From assembly GCA_026709325.1 (NCBI GenBank), contig JAPOTF010000007.1:1-38051 (forward strand): a stretch of 38,051 bases of DNA, written 5' to 3'. The translations under genes were made by a program, and so were the position numbers. The stretch comes from Roseovarius sp. Lineage in GTDB: Bacteria; Pseudomonadota; Alphaproteobacteria; Rhodobacterales; Rhodobacteraceae. This document shows, in pieces, positions 9,712-18,607 of this stretch (position 1 is its first letter; the number at the start of each line of letters is the position of its first letter). The notes under the pieces were generated by a model. That model had not been told where the DNA came from and made no database searches. It saw only the letters and a program-made list of their open reading frames with translations.

Positions 9712-10824
9712 ATGCGCACCAAAGCCGCAGTGGCACTTGAGGCTGGAAAGCCTATGGAGATTATGGAAGTAAACCTCGATGGCCCAAAAGAGGGCGAAGT
9801 ACTTGTCGAGATAAAGGCGACAGGTCTTTGTCACACGGACGATTTCACATTGTCGGGCGCCGATCCCGAAGGCGCGTTTCCCGCAATACTTGGTCATGAG
9901 GGCGCCGGCGTTGTGCTCGAAACGGGTCCGGGAGTGACATCTGTCAAGGAAGGCGATCATGTCATACCTCTTTATACTCCCGAATGCAGGGAATGCAATT
10001 ATTGCCTGAATCCAAAAACCAACCTTTGTCAGGCGATTCGCGCGACGCAGGGCCAGGGCGTCATGCCGGATGGCACTTCACGCTTTTCCATGCTCGATGG
10101 AACAAGGCTGCTTCATTACATGGGATGCTCGACTTTCTCGAACCATACCGTATTGCCTGAAATCGCGCTGGCCAAAGTGCGCAAGGACGCGCCATTTGAT
10201 AAAATATGCTATATCGGATGCGGTGTAACCACGGGCATTGGCGCCGTTATGAATACGGCAAAGGTTGAAGTCGGATCACGGGCGGTCGTTTTTGGACTCG
10301 GAGGCATAGGTCTGAATGTAATTCAGGGGCTGAGACTGGCGGGGGCGGACCAGATAGTCGGAGTGGACCTAAATCCGGGAAAGGCCGAAATGGCGGCAAG
10401 ATTTGGCATGACCGATTTTGTCAATCCGAAGGATGTGGATGGCAGCATTGTGGATCATCTCGTGGACCTTACCGGAGGAGGCGCGGATTATTCCTTTGAT
10501 GCAACCGGCAATGTGCAGGTAATGCGCGACGCGCTTGAATGCGCCCACAAGGGGTGGGGCGAGAGCATTGTCATTGGCGTTGCCCCGGCGGGCGCTGAAA
10601 TATCAACGCGTCCATTTCAGCTGGTTACAGGCCGGGTTTGGCGCGGCACCGCATTCGGGGGCGCGCGCGGAAGAACGGATGTGCCAAAGATTGTGGACTG
10701 GTATATGCAGGACAAGATTGAAATCGATCCAATGATCACTCACACAATGCCGCTTGAGCAGATAAATGAGGGATTTGATCTCATGCACTCGGGAGAATCG
10801 ATTCGCAGTGTTGTGATTTACTGA
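9712..10824 (+). CDS. frmA: S-(hydroxymethyl)glutathione dehydrogenase / class III alcohol dehydrogenase
   Basis: This 370-residue zinc alcohol dehydrogenase oxidises S-hydroxymethylglutathione with NAD, the main glutathione-dependent formaldehyde detoxification step, and it also reduces S-nitrosoglutathione. CHTDDF carries the catalytic-zinc Cys and GHEGAG the catalytic His. The structural zinc site is the four-Cys lobe around PECRECNYC and NLC. The GLGGIGLNV segment is the NAD-binding loop. The ATG at 9712 has GGGAGG 8 nt upstream and gives the usual family length; an upstream in-frame ATG at 9640 adds 24 unmatched residues. The adjacent glutathione transferase gene supports a thiol and aldehyde detoxification context. 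Confidence 0.93.
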   Translation: MRTKAAVALEAGKPMEIMEVNLDGPKEGEVLVEIKATGLCHTDDFTLSGADPEGAFPAILGHEGAGVVLETGPGVTSVKEGDHVIPLYTPECRECNYCLNPKTNLCQAIRATQGQGVMPDGTSRFSMLDGTRLLHYMGCSTFSNHTVLPEIALAKVRKDAPFDKICYIGCGVTTGIGAVMNTAKVEVGSRAVVFGLGGIGLNVIQGLRLAGADQIVGVDLNPGKAEMAARFGMTDFVNPKDVDGSIVDHLVDLTGGGADYSFDATGNVQVMRDALECAHKGWGESIVIGVAPAGAEISTRPFQLVTGRVWRGTAFGGARGRTDVPKIVDWYMQDKIEIDPMITHTMPLEQINEGFDLMHSGESIRSVVIY

Positions 10825-10977
10825 AATGAAGGGTAAATCCGGCGGCCGACCGCATTAAATTGAAGATCCGTTTACCTTTGGCGCGGCTGCATGTCCCCTG
10901 CGGCCCAAACTGTTAAATCAATCCATGTCCGCGGAGTTTCGAAAACTTGCCGCATGAAAACATGAGAAAGGGAACTT

Positions 10978-11850
10978 ATGGAAGATCAAGCCTACACTCC
11001 GCCTGAAGTCTGGACCTGGGAAGAAGAAAACGGCGGAGCCTTCGCCTCCACAAACAGACCCGTTGCCGGAGCAACCCATGCAAGGGAGCTTCCTCGGGGA
11101 AGGCACCCTTTTCAGCTGTACTCGCTGGCAACTCCGAATGGCGTAAAGGTTACGATAATGTTTGAGGAACTTCTGGCCGCGGGGCAAGACGCCGAATATG
11201 ATGCATGGCTGATACGCATTGGCGACGGTGATCAGTTTGGAAGCGGGTTTGTGGAAATCAATCCGAATTCAAAGATACCCGCAATGCTGGACTGTTCAGG
11301 CGGAAAACCCGTTCGCGTTTTTGAAAGCGGCTCGATCCTAATCCATCTTGCCGAGAAATTTGGGATGTTTTTGCCATCCTCGGGTTCCGAACGCACCGAG
11401 ACGTTGAGCTGGCTAATGTGGCAAATGGGAAGCGCGCCTTATCTGGGTGGCGGGTTCGGTCATTTTTACAGCTATGCGCCGGAGAAATGGAAATATCCGA
11501 TTGACCGATTTGCGATGGAGACCAAGAGGCAGCTTGACGTTTTGGACCGGCAACTGGCTGATCGGCCGTATATAGGCGGCGATGAATATTCAATTGCGGA
11601 TATCGCCATCTGGCCATGGTACGGAAATCTTGCTCTTGGACGGCAATATGGCGATGCGGGAAGGTTCCTTTCCGTTCATGAATATGGCAACGTGGTTGCC
11701 TGGGCGGAAAAAATACTCGCGCGTCCTGCTGTGCAGCGCGGCCGAATGGTCAACAGGATGTCCGGCGATCCTTCGGAGCAATTGCATGAACGTCATGATG
11801 CGGGGGATTTTGACGCAAAAACCCAGGACAAGCTGGAAGAGGCTTCCTGA
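10978..11850 (+). CDS. yghU: Glutathione S-transferase family protein, YghU-type
   Basis: This 290-residue GST has the long N-terminal arm (about 50 residues, Trp/Glu/Arg-rich) that distinguishes YghU-type disulfide-bond reductases from ordinary GSTs of about 200 residues. The thioredoxin-like domain starts near residue 44, with the LATPNGVKVT segment at the glutathione-binding position where YghU uses Thr/Asn rather than Tyr or Ser. INPNSKIPAM and ESGSILIHLAEKF are the conserved cis-Pro and glutathione-binding segments. The helical C-domain contains GGDEYSIADIAIWPW. The start has AAAGGGA just upstream. It lies 150 nt after frmA on the same strand, and glutathione chemistry links the two. Confidence 0.87.
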   Translation: MEDQAYTPPEVWTWEEENGGAFASTNRPVAGATHARELPRGRHPFQLYSLATPNGVKVTIMFEELLAAGQDAEYDAWLIRIGDGDQFGSGFVEINPNSKIPAMLDCSGGKPVRVFESGSILIHLAEKFGMFLPSSGSERTETLSWLMWQMGSAPYLGGGFGHFYSYAPEKWKYPIDRFAMETKRQLDVLDRQLADRPYIGGDEYSIADIAIWPWYGNLALGRQYGDAGRFLSVHEYGNVVAWAEKILARPAVQRGRMVNRMSGDPSEQLHERHDAGDFDAKTQDKLEEAS

Positions 11851-11871
11851 TGCGTGGAAGAGTGATGTTTC

Positions 11872-12747
11872 TTAGTTCGCAAGTCCGGCAGACTGCAAAG
11901 CGTCGTCAATTCGCGCCTTTGTGGAATCCGCAAGCTCAGTTATGGGCAATCTGACTTCAGGACTGCATAGTTGAAGTTGCGACATTGCGTATTTCGCTCC
12001 GGCCAGTCCCGGCTCGGTAAAGATGGCCTTGTGCAGTGGCATGAGCCTGTCCTGAATTTCAAGCGCCTTTGAATAGTCGCCCGCCAATGTGGCATTCTGA
12101 ACCGCCGCCACCATTTTTGGCGCAACATTTCCGGTTACTGTAATCACGCCTTGACCGCCTTGCGCATTGAAGCCGTGAGCCGTGGCGTCTTCACCGGATA
12201 TTTGACAAAAGTCCGGTCCGCAAGTCATGCGCTGCAGGCTTACGCGGGCAAGGTCTCCGGTCGCGTCCTTTACACCGATGATTCGGGGAAGTTTGGCCAG
12301 TTCACCCATGGTGTCCGGCATCATGTCAACCACCGAGCGGCCTGGTATGTTGTAAATGATTATTGGAAGTCCGCAGCAGTCATGAAGGGTTGTGAAATGA
12401 TCTATCAACCCTCGCCGCGTGGGCTTGTTGTAATACGGCGTTACGACGAGGGCGGCGTCAGCCCCCACCTTTTCGGCATGTTTGATAAATCTGATTGCTT
12501 CGGAAGTGTTGTTGCTTCCGGCACCTGCAATTACCGGAAATCGACCGGCGGCGGCTTTAACAACTTCTTCTACCACGGTTTCATGTTCCTCGTGGGAGAG
12601 TGTTGGGCTTTCTCCGGTAGTGCCTACCGGAACGAGACCGTGACTGCCTTCGGAAAGATGCCATTCCACAATGTTTCGGAGTGCGGCCAAATCCAGGTTG
12701 CCGTTCCTTAATGGTGTTACAAGAGCGGGAAAAGAGCCTTTAAACAT
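11872..12747 (-). CDS. dapA: 4-hydroxy-tetrahydrodipicolinate synthase
   Basis: This 291-residue TIM-barrel aldolase condenses pyruvate with aspartate semialdehyde in lysine and diaminopimelate synthesis. Landmarks are Thr43-Thr44 in VGTTGES, Tyr132, Arg137 in the IPGR turn and the Schiff-base Lys160 in GVKDATGD, all at standard spacing. The start at 12747 has AAGGAG 7 nt upstream. The frame stays open a further 64 codons upstream to an ATG at 12939, but that stretch is not family-like. It is divergent from the lytic transglycosylase gene, an arrangement I associate with alphaproteobacteria; both genes serve the peptidoglycan, one providing its diamino acid and the other cutting it. Confidence 0.95.
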   Translation of the reverse strand: MFKGSFPALVTPLRNGNLDLAALRNIVEWHLSEGSHGLVPVGTTGESPTLSHEEHETVVEEVVKAAAGRFPVIAGAGSNNTSEAIRFIKHAEKVGADAALVVTPYYNKPTRRGLIDHFTTLHDCCGLPIIIYNIPGRSVVDMMPDTMGELAKLPRIIGVKDATGDLARVSLQRMTCGPDFCQISGEDATAHGFNAQGGQGVITVTGNVAPKMVAAVQNATLAGDYSKALEIQDRLMPLHKAIFTEPGLAGAKYAMSQLQLCSPEVRLPITELADSTKARIDDALQSAGLAN

Positions 12748-12858
12748 CTGTTGTCTCCTTAGTCGATGTGGGATACGCGGAAAACTGCCATAATTCGCTG
12801 CGTGCCACGCCTTATAGTAAATCCGCCAAACTGCCTGCAAGCCCGGTACAAAGGCAAT

Positions 12859-12877
12859 GGCCATTCCCGGAATGGCC
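12859..12877. repeat. Perfect palindrome, 9-bp arms
   Basis: GGCCATTCC and GGAATGGCC flank a single C. It lies about 110 nt upstream of dapA. It could be a dimeric operator site or part of a transcript hairpin; no T-run follows on either strand. Confidence 0.35.
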
Positions 12878-13129
12878 GGATTTATTCCCCAATATTTCCG
12901 GCCCGCGTTTTTTGCAATGCCGTACCCATCAATATTCAAAAATTGATGCGGACTGGTTTATGCATGTTAATGACTCCAAACCCATTCGAATCATTGAAAA
13001 CGGATTTGATGGCACCGCCACCAATTCATGGGAATTATCCGGGCTTGTCCATTTTAATCAGGGCGGGAATTGACGGTTTGTTCGGATCTATACCGTTTTC
13101 AAGAAACAAAAATGTTGAATAACCGCAAG

Positions 13130-13160
13130 TTGACATGCTCTTCACGGGATGCTGTATAGT
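13130..13160 (+). promoter_or_regulatory. Sigma-70-like promoter upstream of slt
   Basis: A perfect TTGACA (13130-13135) is followed either by TGTATA after 17 nt or by TATAGT after 19 nt. The predicted start near 13167 leaves about 320 nt of leader before the slt ATG. Confidence 0.4.
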
Positions 13161-13487
13161 GCACATTGAATATCCGGGGAGTGGTTTAAAAATTTCCATG
13201 AAAAATATGTTGTTAAAACCACTTCTTCATTTTATGTAAAATCGCGAAATAAAAGACAATTGAAATGATATGGCATCCAAAACAGCAAATATCTTCATTT
13301 CAGAATTTGATTGGCATCTTGTGGAAGCCAAATCCCGTCAATGTCTGCTCCCGGGTTTTCGTCTGAAATCGTCGGCGGCGACCGCGTGTTTTGGATTGAG
13401 GAAGATTTCATGGCAATTGCTGCAAACAACTGGATTGGGCATTCGCGATTTGAGCCTTAACAGATCTGCAGACTGGGGTATTGGAAT

Positions 13488-15467
13488 ATGAAGAGCAAAC
13501 TGAAAAGCATATTGGCTTTTACAAGCGTTTCAGTGAATGTGCTTATGCTTGCCGCCACTACAGCTGCAGGTGATGCGGCCGCAGTGGCGCCAAGGCCTCT
13601 TGCCAGCGCGTTTGAGGCAATGGAGGATGACAACTGGGAATGGGCCGATTCAATTGCAAGACGGGATGGCAAGGTCGCGGCGGCGCTGATTGAATGGCAT
13701 CGCCTGCGGATGGGGCTTGGCGATCCCGGAGACATTCTGGAGTTTTTGTCCGAATACGGCCACTGGCCGGGACTCTCGCGTTTGCGAAGAATGTCCGAAG
13801 AGGCAATCGCCAATGCGGACAATGAAGATGTGCTTGATTTCTATGAGGATTACACACCTCAAACCGGATCAGGAGCGCTTAGCCTTGCGCAGGCGCTGAA
13901 GATGGCCGGGCGTCAAAATGAAGCCAGGCAGGTTGCGGCTACAGCCTGGAAAAACCTTGACCTGAGCATCGAGGAGCATGAAAGGTTTATCAGTGCCTGG
14001 GAAAAGGAATTGAAACCGCATCACAAAACGCGACTGGATAACGGTCTATGGCGGGGGTTTCAGGATCTGGAAAAAATGCTGCCGCTTGTAAATGGGAAAA
14101 AGCGCGATATCGCCAGGGCGAGAATTCTGATTGAACGAAATTCAAAAAATGCGGACGCATTTACGAGTTCATTGCCAAAAGCGGCCATGAAAGATCCCCA
14201 TGTCGCTTACGCTCTATACAGAAGGCATATAAGAAATGGCGAGAGAAATCAGGCAATAAAGATTGTTTTGGCCCAAAGCCGAATCCAGGGCGGCCTGGGC
14301 GAACCGGAAAGATGGGCGCGCTGGAGGAGAGAACTGACGCGTATGGAAATGCGCGACAAAAACCACCGCATTGCCTATGACCTCGCATCTGTTCACAAAT
14401 TAAGGGATGGCGGGCATTTTGCGGACCTGGAATGGCTGTCCGGATATTTGTCGCTTCGATATTTAAAGTCGCCAAACAAGGCAATGAAGCATTTCAGAAA
14501 ATTAAGGAAATCGGTAAGGACACCGATATCGCTTGGTCGCGCGGAATACTGGATTGGCCGGACATATGAATATCGCAACAACAAGGAGGCCGCACTTCTT
14601 TCCTATAAACGCGGCGCGTCGCATGTCTCGTCGTTTTATGGTTTGCTCTCCGCGGAAAAGGCGAATCTGGATTTCAAATCGGCATTGGCCGCATCTAAAG
14701 CCCGCAGTCATTGGAGAGAGACGGAATTTGCGCGAGGTGACGTGTTTGAAGCGTCCGTCCTCGCCCTTGCGTCTGGAAGGCCTCATCTTGCAAGTCAGTT
14801 CATCATGCACTTGTCGGAGTCTCTTGATCAGGAATCTCTAATTCAGCTGGCAGATGCGATGTCAGAGATTGGCACTCCGCATCTTCAGGTTAGATTGGCC
14901 AAGGAAACGGCCAAACGCGGCGTGGTTGTTCCAGATGCATACTTCCCCTTGCATCCGCTTCAAAACGAAAAGCTGCTTGTTCCAGATGAATTGGCATTGT
15001 CGGTTGCCAGACGGGAAAGCGAATTTAATCCTGTCGCGATCAGTGGAGCTGGAGCAATGGGACTGATGCAACTGCTTCCCGGGACAGCGAAGGACATGGC
15101 AAAACACCTGAAAATTGAATACGACAAATCGCGCCTTCTTGAAGACTGGCGCTATAATGCGTTGCTTGGCTCGGGATATCTTTCGAAAATGGCCGAAAGA
15201 TTCGATGGCAACCTTGTATTGATCTCTACCGCATACAATGCCGGTCCAAAAAAAACCGGGCAATGGCTTGAAATTCTTGGCGATCCTCGGGATGGAAGCA
15301 ACGACATTGTTGATTGGATCGAGCATATTCCATATGGGGAAACGCGCAACTATGTCATGCGGGTTGCCGAAAGCGTGGTCAACTACCGAATGAGACTGGG
15401 AACTCAACATGGCGCGGTTTCATTCACAGATGAGCTTGCGGGCAAAACCTTCAAGGTTTCGCGATAA
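13488..15467 (+). CDS. slt: Soluble lytic murein transglycosylase, Slt70 family
   Basis: This 659-residue periplasmic enzyme cleaves peptidoglycan between MurNAc and GlcNAc to form 1,6-anhydro ends. A signal peptide covers about residues 1-28. A long alpha-helical superhelix (U and L domains) follows, and a C-terminal SLT domain begins near residue 495. The catalytic Glu is residue 510 in ARRESEFNP; the GAGAMGLMQLLPGTA and AYNAGP motifs of lysozyme-like transglycosylases follow in order. The length matches alphaproteobacterial Slt proteins. The ribosome binding site is weak. A promoter about 330 nt upstream is the best candidate for expression. Confidence 0.92.
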   Translation: MKSKLKSILAFTSVSVNVLMLAATTAAGDAAAVAPRPLASAFEAMEDDNWEWADSIARRDGKVAAALIEWHRLRMGLGDPGDILEFLSEYGHWPGLSRLRRMSEEAIANADNEDVLDFYEDYTPQTGSGALSLAQALKMAGRQNEARQVAATAWKNLDLSIEEHERFISAWEKELKPHHKTRLDNGLWRGFQDLEKMLPLVNGKKRDIARARILIERNSKNADAFTSSLPKAAMKDPHVAYALYRRHIRNGERNQAIKIVLAQSRIQGGLGEPERWARWRRELTRMEMRDKNHRIAYDLASVHKLRDGGHFADLEWLSGYLSLRYLKSPNKAMKHFRKLRKSVRTPISLGRAEYWIGRTYEYRNNKEAALLSYKRGASHVSSFYGLLSAEKANLDFKSALAASKARSHWRETEFARGDVFEASVLALASGRPHLASQFIMHLSESLDQESLIQLADAMSEIGTPHLQVRLAKETAKRGVVVPDAYFPLHPLQNEKLLVPDELALSVARRESEFNPVAISGAGAMGLMQLLPGTAKDMAKHLKIEYDKSRLLEDWRYNALLGSGYLSKMAERFDGNLVLISTAYNAGPKKTGQWLEILGDPRDGSNDIVDWIEHIPYGETRNYVMRVAESVVNYRMRLGTQHGAVSFTDELAGKTFKVSR

Positions 15468-15514
15468 TTCAATTTGTCGCATTTCACGCTTAAAGAAACA
15501 TGCCATTTGATCGT

Positions 15515-16393
15515 TCATTTTCGCTCCGGTCTTATGGCCTTTTGTCGCAAGATTGCAAAAATTCCCGCCGCGACAATCAGGACGGCGCCTATGGCGACAT
15601 TAAGGTGGACGGTTTCCGAAAAGACCGTTATGCCAATGGCGCTTGCAAATACAATCTGAAGGTATGCAAATGGCTGAACCGCACTCGCTTCGGCGAGTTC
15701 ATAACACCTTATCAACGTGAAATGTCCAAGTGCGCCCGTAATGCACAGCATTGCCATCCACGCCTTGTCCGGATTGGTCATTGGCTCCCAAAACCATATG
15801 CCGACCAGGGTCATGACAATTGCCCCCACCACTCCAGTCCAGAAAAATGACGTTGCGGCGGTATCCTTTCGAGCCGCATAACGTGTAAGCAGCGCATAAA
15901 GAGCAAACATAAGCGCAGACAACAAAGCGATTGCGGCCTTTGGATTAAAAACGGCAAGACCGGGCTTCAGGATGAAAAGCACCCCCAGGAAACCAACGAA
16001 GATGGCGACCCATCTTCGCCATCCAACCTTTTCGCCGAGAACCGGACCCGACAGTGCCGCGACCAGAAGCGGATAGCAGGCAAACACCGCATGGGACTCC
16101 ACAAGTCCCAATACGGTAAATGCATAGACCATTATGCATATCTCGACCGCAAGGAGAAAGCCGCGAAAGAACTGGAGTGCGGGTTGCCGCGTTGAGGCGG
16201 CATTATGCAATCCACCTTGCGTTCGCGCCGCCATGGCAATTACGAAAATGGCAAAAAACCAATAGCGTATCATGACAACCATATAGACATTATACTCGCT
16301 TGCCAGATGTCGCGAGATTCCGTCCTGTGCCGCAAATATGATTGAGGTAATCACCATCATCGCAATGCCAAGACGGCTGTTCTGCAGGGTCAT
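15515..16393 (-). CDS. EamA/DMT-superfamily transporter
   Basis: This 292-residue inner-membrane protein has two EamA repeats and about ten predicted transmembrane helices (repeat one about 1-140, repeat two about 150-285). Drug/metabolite transporters of this type export amino acids, purines or similar small molecules. The repeat-one end with VESHAVFACYPLLVAALSG and the repeat-two end with AVQPFAYLQIV are typical. Its ATG overlaps the mnmD stop codon by four bases (ATGA), so the two genes are translationally coupled. It converges on slt. The substrate cannot be inferred. Confidence 0.85.
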   Translation of the reverse strand: MTLQNSRLGIAMMVITSIIFAAQDGISRHLASEYNVYMVVMIRYWFFAIFVIAMAARTQGGLHNAASTRQPALQFFRGFLLAVEICIMVYAFTVLGLVESHAVFACYPLLVAALSGPVLGEKVGWRRWVAIFVGFLGVLFILKPGLAVFNPKAAIALLSALMFALYALLTRYAARKDTAATSFFWTGVVGAIVMTLVGIWFWEPMTNPDKAWMAMLCITGALGHFTLIRCYELAEASAVQPFAYLQIVFASAIGITVFSETVHLNVAIGAVLIVAAGIFAILRQKAIRPERK

Positions 16394-17067
16394 CGGAATG
16401 CCTTGATCGCGCGGGTCATGTGCCGCTTCCGGCCATGGCCGGGAATGCGAAACACTGAAAAACCCGACGACTCGAGTCTTCGCCGCACAAATCCGGCGGC
16501 CGTGTATGATGCGGCGGTTCCCGATGGCCGGGTTTTGGCAAACACCTGCGCGAGTAGCGACTCCTCCCAGAGTTCGGGATTCTTGGCGGGTGAAAATCCA
16601 TCAAGCAGCCATGCATCCGCCATGCCGCACCAATTGGGGAGCGTTTGACGGGCATCGCCGATTATCAGCGTAAAATCCAGATCATCCAGAATTATCCGAC
16701 GGGCACCTTGCTTCCAGTGGGAGGCAAGAGCAGACGCGACGGCATCAAGTTCCGGAAATGCGGCCTGGGATCTGATCATATCCGAAACCGCCATGGGGAA
16801 AGCCTCGAAACTTGTGAATTTGAGTTTGCCTTTTGCATTGTTCCGCCGCCAGGAGTCGAGAATGGCAAGTAGATTCAATCCCGTGCCAAATCCAAGTTCG
16901 GCCACATGAAAGCCATCGCGGAATCTCCCGGGAAGGTGGTTTCCTCCAATAAAAACATGTCTCGCTTCGGCCAAACCGTTTTCAAGACTGTAATAGGGAT
17001 CGTCGAATTTAATCGAGATGGGAACATTTCCATCTCTCCATTCAATTTCAGCCTTGGGGTTTTGCAT
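16390..17067 (-). CDS. mnmD: tRNA (5-methylaminomethyl-2-thiouridine34)-methyltransferase MnmD
   Basis: This is a 225-residue SAM methyltransferase equivalent to the N-terminal half of E. coli MnmC, which methylates nm5s2U to mnm5s2U at the tRNA wobble position. The SAM-binding loop is ELGFGTGLNLLA. The DAWLLDGFSPAKNPELW block and the later AAGFVRRRL are family signatures. I prefer the ATG at 17067 because homologues begin close to the EIEWRDGNVPISIKFDDPYYS stretch. A GTG at 17124 extends the frame by 19 residues and would bring it within 10 nt of the divergent gene. The protein lacks the fused FAD oxidase domain of MnmC; a candidate partner lies immediately divergent. Confidence 0.88.
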   Translation of the reverse strand: MQNPKAEIEWRDGNVPISIKFDDPYYSLENGLAEARHVFIGGNHLPGRFRDGFHVAELGFGTGLNLLAILDSWRRNNAKGKLKFTSFEAFPMAVSDMIRSQAAFPELDAVASALASHWKQGARRIILDDLDFTLIIGDARQTLPNWCGMADAWLLDGFSPAKNPELWEESLLAQVFAKTRPSGTAASYTAAGFVRRRLESSGFSVFRIPGHGRKRHMTRAIKAFR

Positions 17068-17134
17068 ATGCAACCATGTCCCGGTAGTAGGTTCACATCC
17101 TAAATATTTGTCATTATGAAACACGGCAAGAAGG

Positions 17135-18193
17135 ATGATGCGTCTTGGGTCGAAAATGTCAGAGGTAACTGTTTTCGGTGCCGGTATATTCGGCCTTTCA
17201 ATTGCATGGGCATGTCTTGGAAAAGGCGCCGAAGTTACGGTTATAGATCCTCATGGACCGGGCGCGGGAGCCTCCGGCGGAGTTCTGGGGGCAATGGTTC
17301 CGCATGTTCCGGAAAACTGGAATAAGAAAAAAGCCTTTCAATTCAACAGTCTTTTGCTGGCGAAAGACTTCTGGTCCGATGTGGATGCGGTGTCCGGCAT
17401 TTCATCGGGCTATGGGCGCCATGGCCGACTGCAGCCGATTAACGATCTTGCCGCGCTTGAACGAGCAAGGAAGCGTGCCGAAACTTCTGAAACCCTTTGG
17501 GAAGGACTTGCATCCTGGGATGTGGTTGACTGCCCGCAACGGAACGATTTTGCTCCGATCGCGACAACTGGATATGCGGTTTCAGACACTCTTTCGGCTC
17601 GAATTAATCCTCGCAAGGCACTGGAATCGTTGTCAAAGGCCATAAGATTAAAAGGCGGCAGAATAATGCGGCGAGGATCGCCTCGCGGTAAAATTGTTCA
17701 TGCGACAGGCGTTGCGGGATTGATTGAGCTTTCACGGGAAACTGGTCGTTCCGTCGGAGGTGCCGTGAAAGGGCAGGGCGCACTGCTGGAATATTCCGTA
17801 CCGGGGCATCCGCAAATTTTCGCCGATTCAATACATGTTGTTCCCCATGACGATGGAACCGTTGCCGTTGGTTCAACTTCGGAACGGGAGTATTCAGATC
17901 CCATTGGCACTGATGCGCAACTGGACAGGATAATTGATTTAGCAGTTCGGGTCGTCCCGGCATTGAAGGATGCCAGAGTTCTCGAGCGCTGGGCAGGTTT
18001 AAGGCCGCGAGCCCTGTCACGCGCTCCAATGCTTGGAAATCATCCTGTCCGAAAAGGGGAATTTATCGCCAATGGAGGATTCAAGATCGGCTTTGGAATG
18101 GCAACGGGTGTGGCAGGGGTGATGGCCGATCTCGTCATTGATGGGATTGACGCCATACCGGAGGAATTTAGGCCGGACGCGTCTTTTTCCTGA
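17135..18193 (+). CDS. FAD-dependent oxidoreductase (DAO/ThiO/MnmC C-domain-like)
   Basis: This is a 352-residue D-amino-acid-oxidase-superfamily flavoprotein. The N-terminal dinucleotide-binding motif is GAGIFG, followed by a basic-acidic VIDPHGPGAGAS loop. The substrate-domain segment AVGSTSEREY and the C-terminal ERWAGLRPRALSRAPMLG resemble glycine oxidase ThiO. It is divergent from mnmD with a short gap. In gammaproteobacterial MnmC the same two activities are fused, so this gene may supply the step that removes the carboxymethyl group from cmnm5U; a ThiO-like glycine oxidase role is the alternative. The start is uncertain: ATG 17135 and 17138 have AAGAAGG too close, and ATG 17156 begins at the family-like MSEVTVFGAG. 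Confidence 0.8.
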   Translation: MMRLGSKMSEVTVFGAGIFGLSIAWACLGKGAEVTVIDPHGPGAGASGGVLGAMVPHVPENWNKKKAFQFNSLLLAKDFWSDVDAVSGISSGYGRHGRLQPINDLAALERARKRAETSETLWEGLASWDVVDCPQRNDFAPIATTGYAVSDTLSARINPRKALESLSKAIRLKGGRIMRRGSPRGKIVHATGVAGLIELSRETGRSVGGAVKGQGALLEYSVPGHPQIFADSIHVVPHDDGTVAVGSTSEREYSDPIGTDAQLDRIIDLAVRVVPALKDARVLERWAGLRPRALSRAPMLGNHPVRKGEFIANGGFKIGFGMATGVAGVMADLVIDGIDAIPEEFRPDASFS

Positions 18194-18356
18194 ATGGATA
18201 TTTCGAATGCCGCCGACAACAGCGTCTGGTCAGGCTCGGCAATTTCCAAATAATTTTATGAAAATAATTCAATGATATGTGAGGGTTTTAAAAGTTTCGC
18301 AGATTTCTTGTCTGGTTCTGCAAGGAATTTTTAGGCTTATGCGGCGAAAAGTCATT

Positions 18357-18607
18357 TCATGGGTCTCTCTCTTTGATATCCGTGCGAACGTTTGCAACGA
18401 GCACCGAATTTGAAAAAATCGGAATGATAATGATCGCGGCGATGAAAAGCGTCAGCATCCAACGCGTATTTTCTTTATCGCGCTTTTCGGTGTCTGTTTT
18501 GAAGGCTTCAAGAGTGGCCTTGAAGTCCTACTGCCGTGTCTTCATCTTTTCCTGCAAAACGCTTTACCGGGTTTCAGTTTTGCGATTTCTTTATGCGCGT
18601 TATCCAT
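18357..18607 (-). pseudogene. Broken small coiled-coil/membrane protein gene
   Basis: Reading leftward from the ATG at 18607 (AGGAA just upstream) gives MDNAHKEIAKLKPG, then a frameshift. The restored frame gives QEKMKTRQ, an in-frame TAG, and then an unbroken coiled-coil stretch with DFKATLEAFKTDTEKRD, followed by a transmembrane helix around TRWMLTLFIAAIIII and a stop at 18357. The 251-nt span is not a multiple of three. The layout of a charged coiled coil followed by one membrane helix resembles small DUF1640-like or hemolysin-XhlA-like proteins. At least two lesions argue for a pseudogene. Confidence 0.6.

Larger units (their letters stand above)
12748..13487. other. Long spacer between dapA and slt
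   Basis: This is 740 nt with no convincing gene on either strand. It holds a 9-bp-arm palindrome at 12859-12877 and a good sigma-70-like promoter at 13130-13160 reading toward slt. Short open frames at 12766-13122 and 13270-13491 lack ribosome binding sites and recognisable protein sequence. Confidence 0.45.

Noticed and set aside
12151-12711. A 186-codon plus-strand open frame
   Set aside because: It lies wholly antisense to dapA, whose product is unmistakable, and its own translation has no recognisable motif.
13270-13491. A 73-codon plus-strand frame overlapping the slt start by ATGA
   Set aside because: The overlap looked like coupling, but there is no ribosome binding site and the translation is not protein-like.
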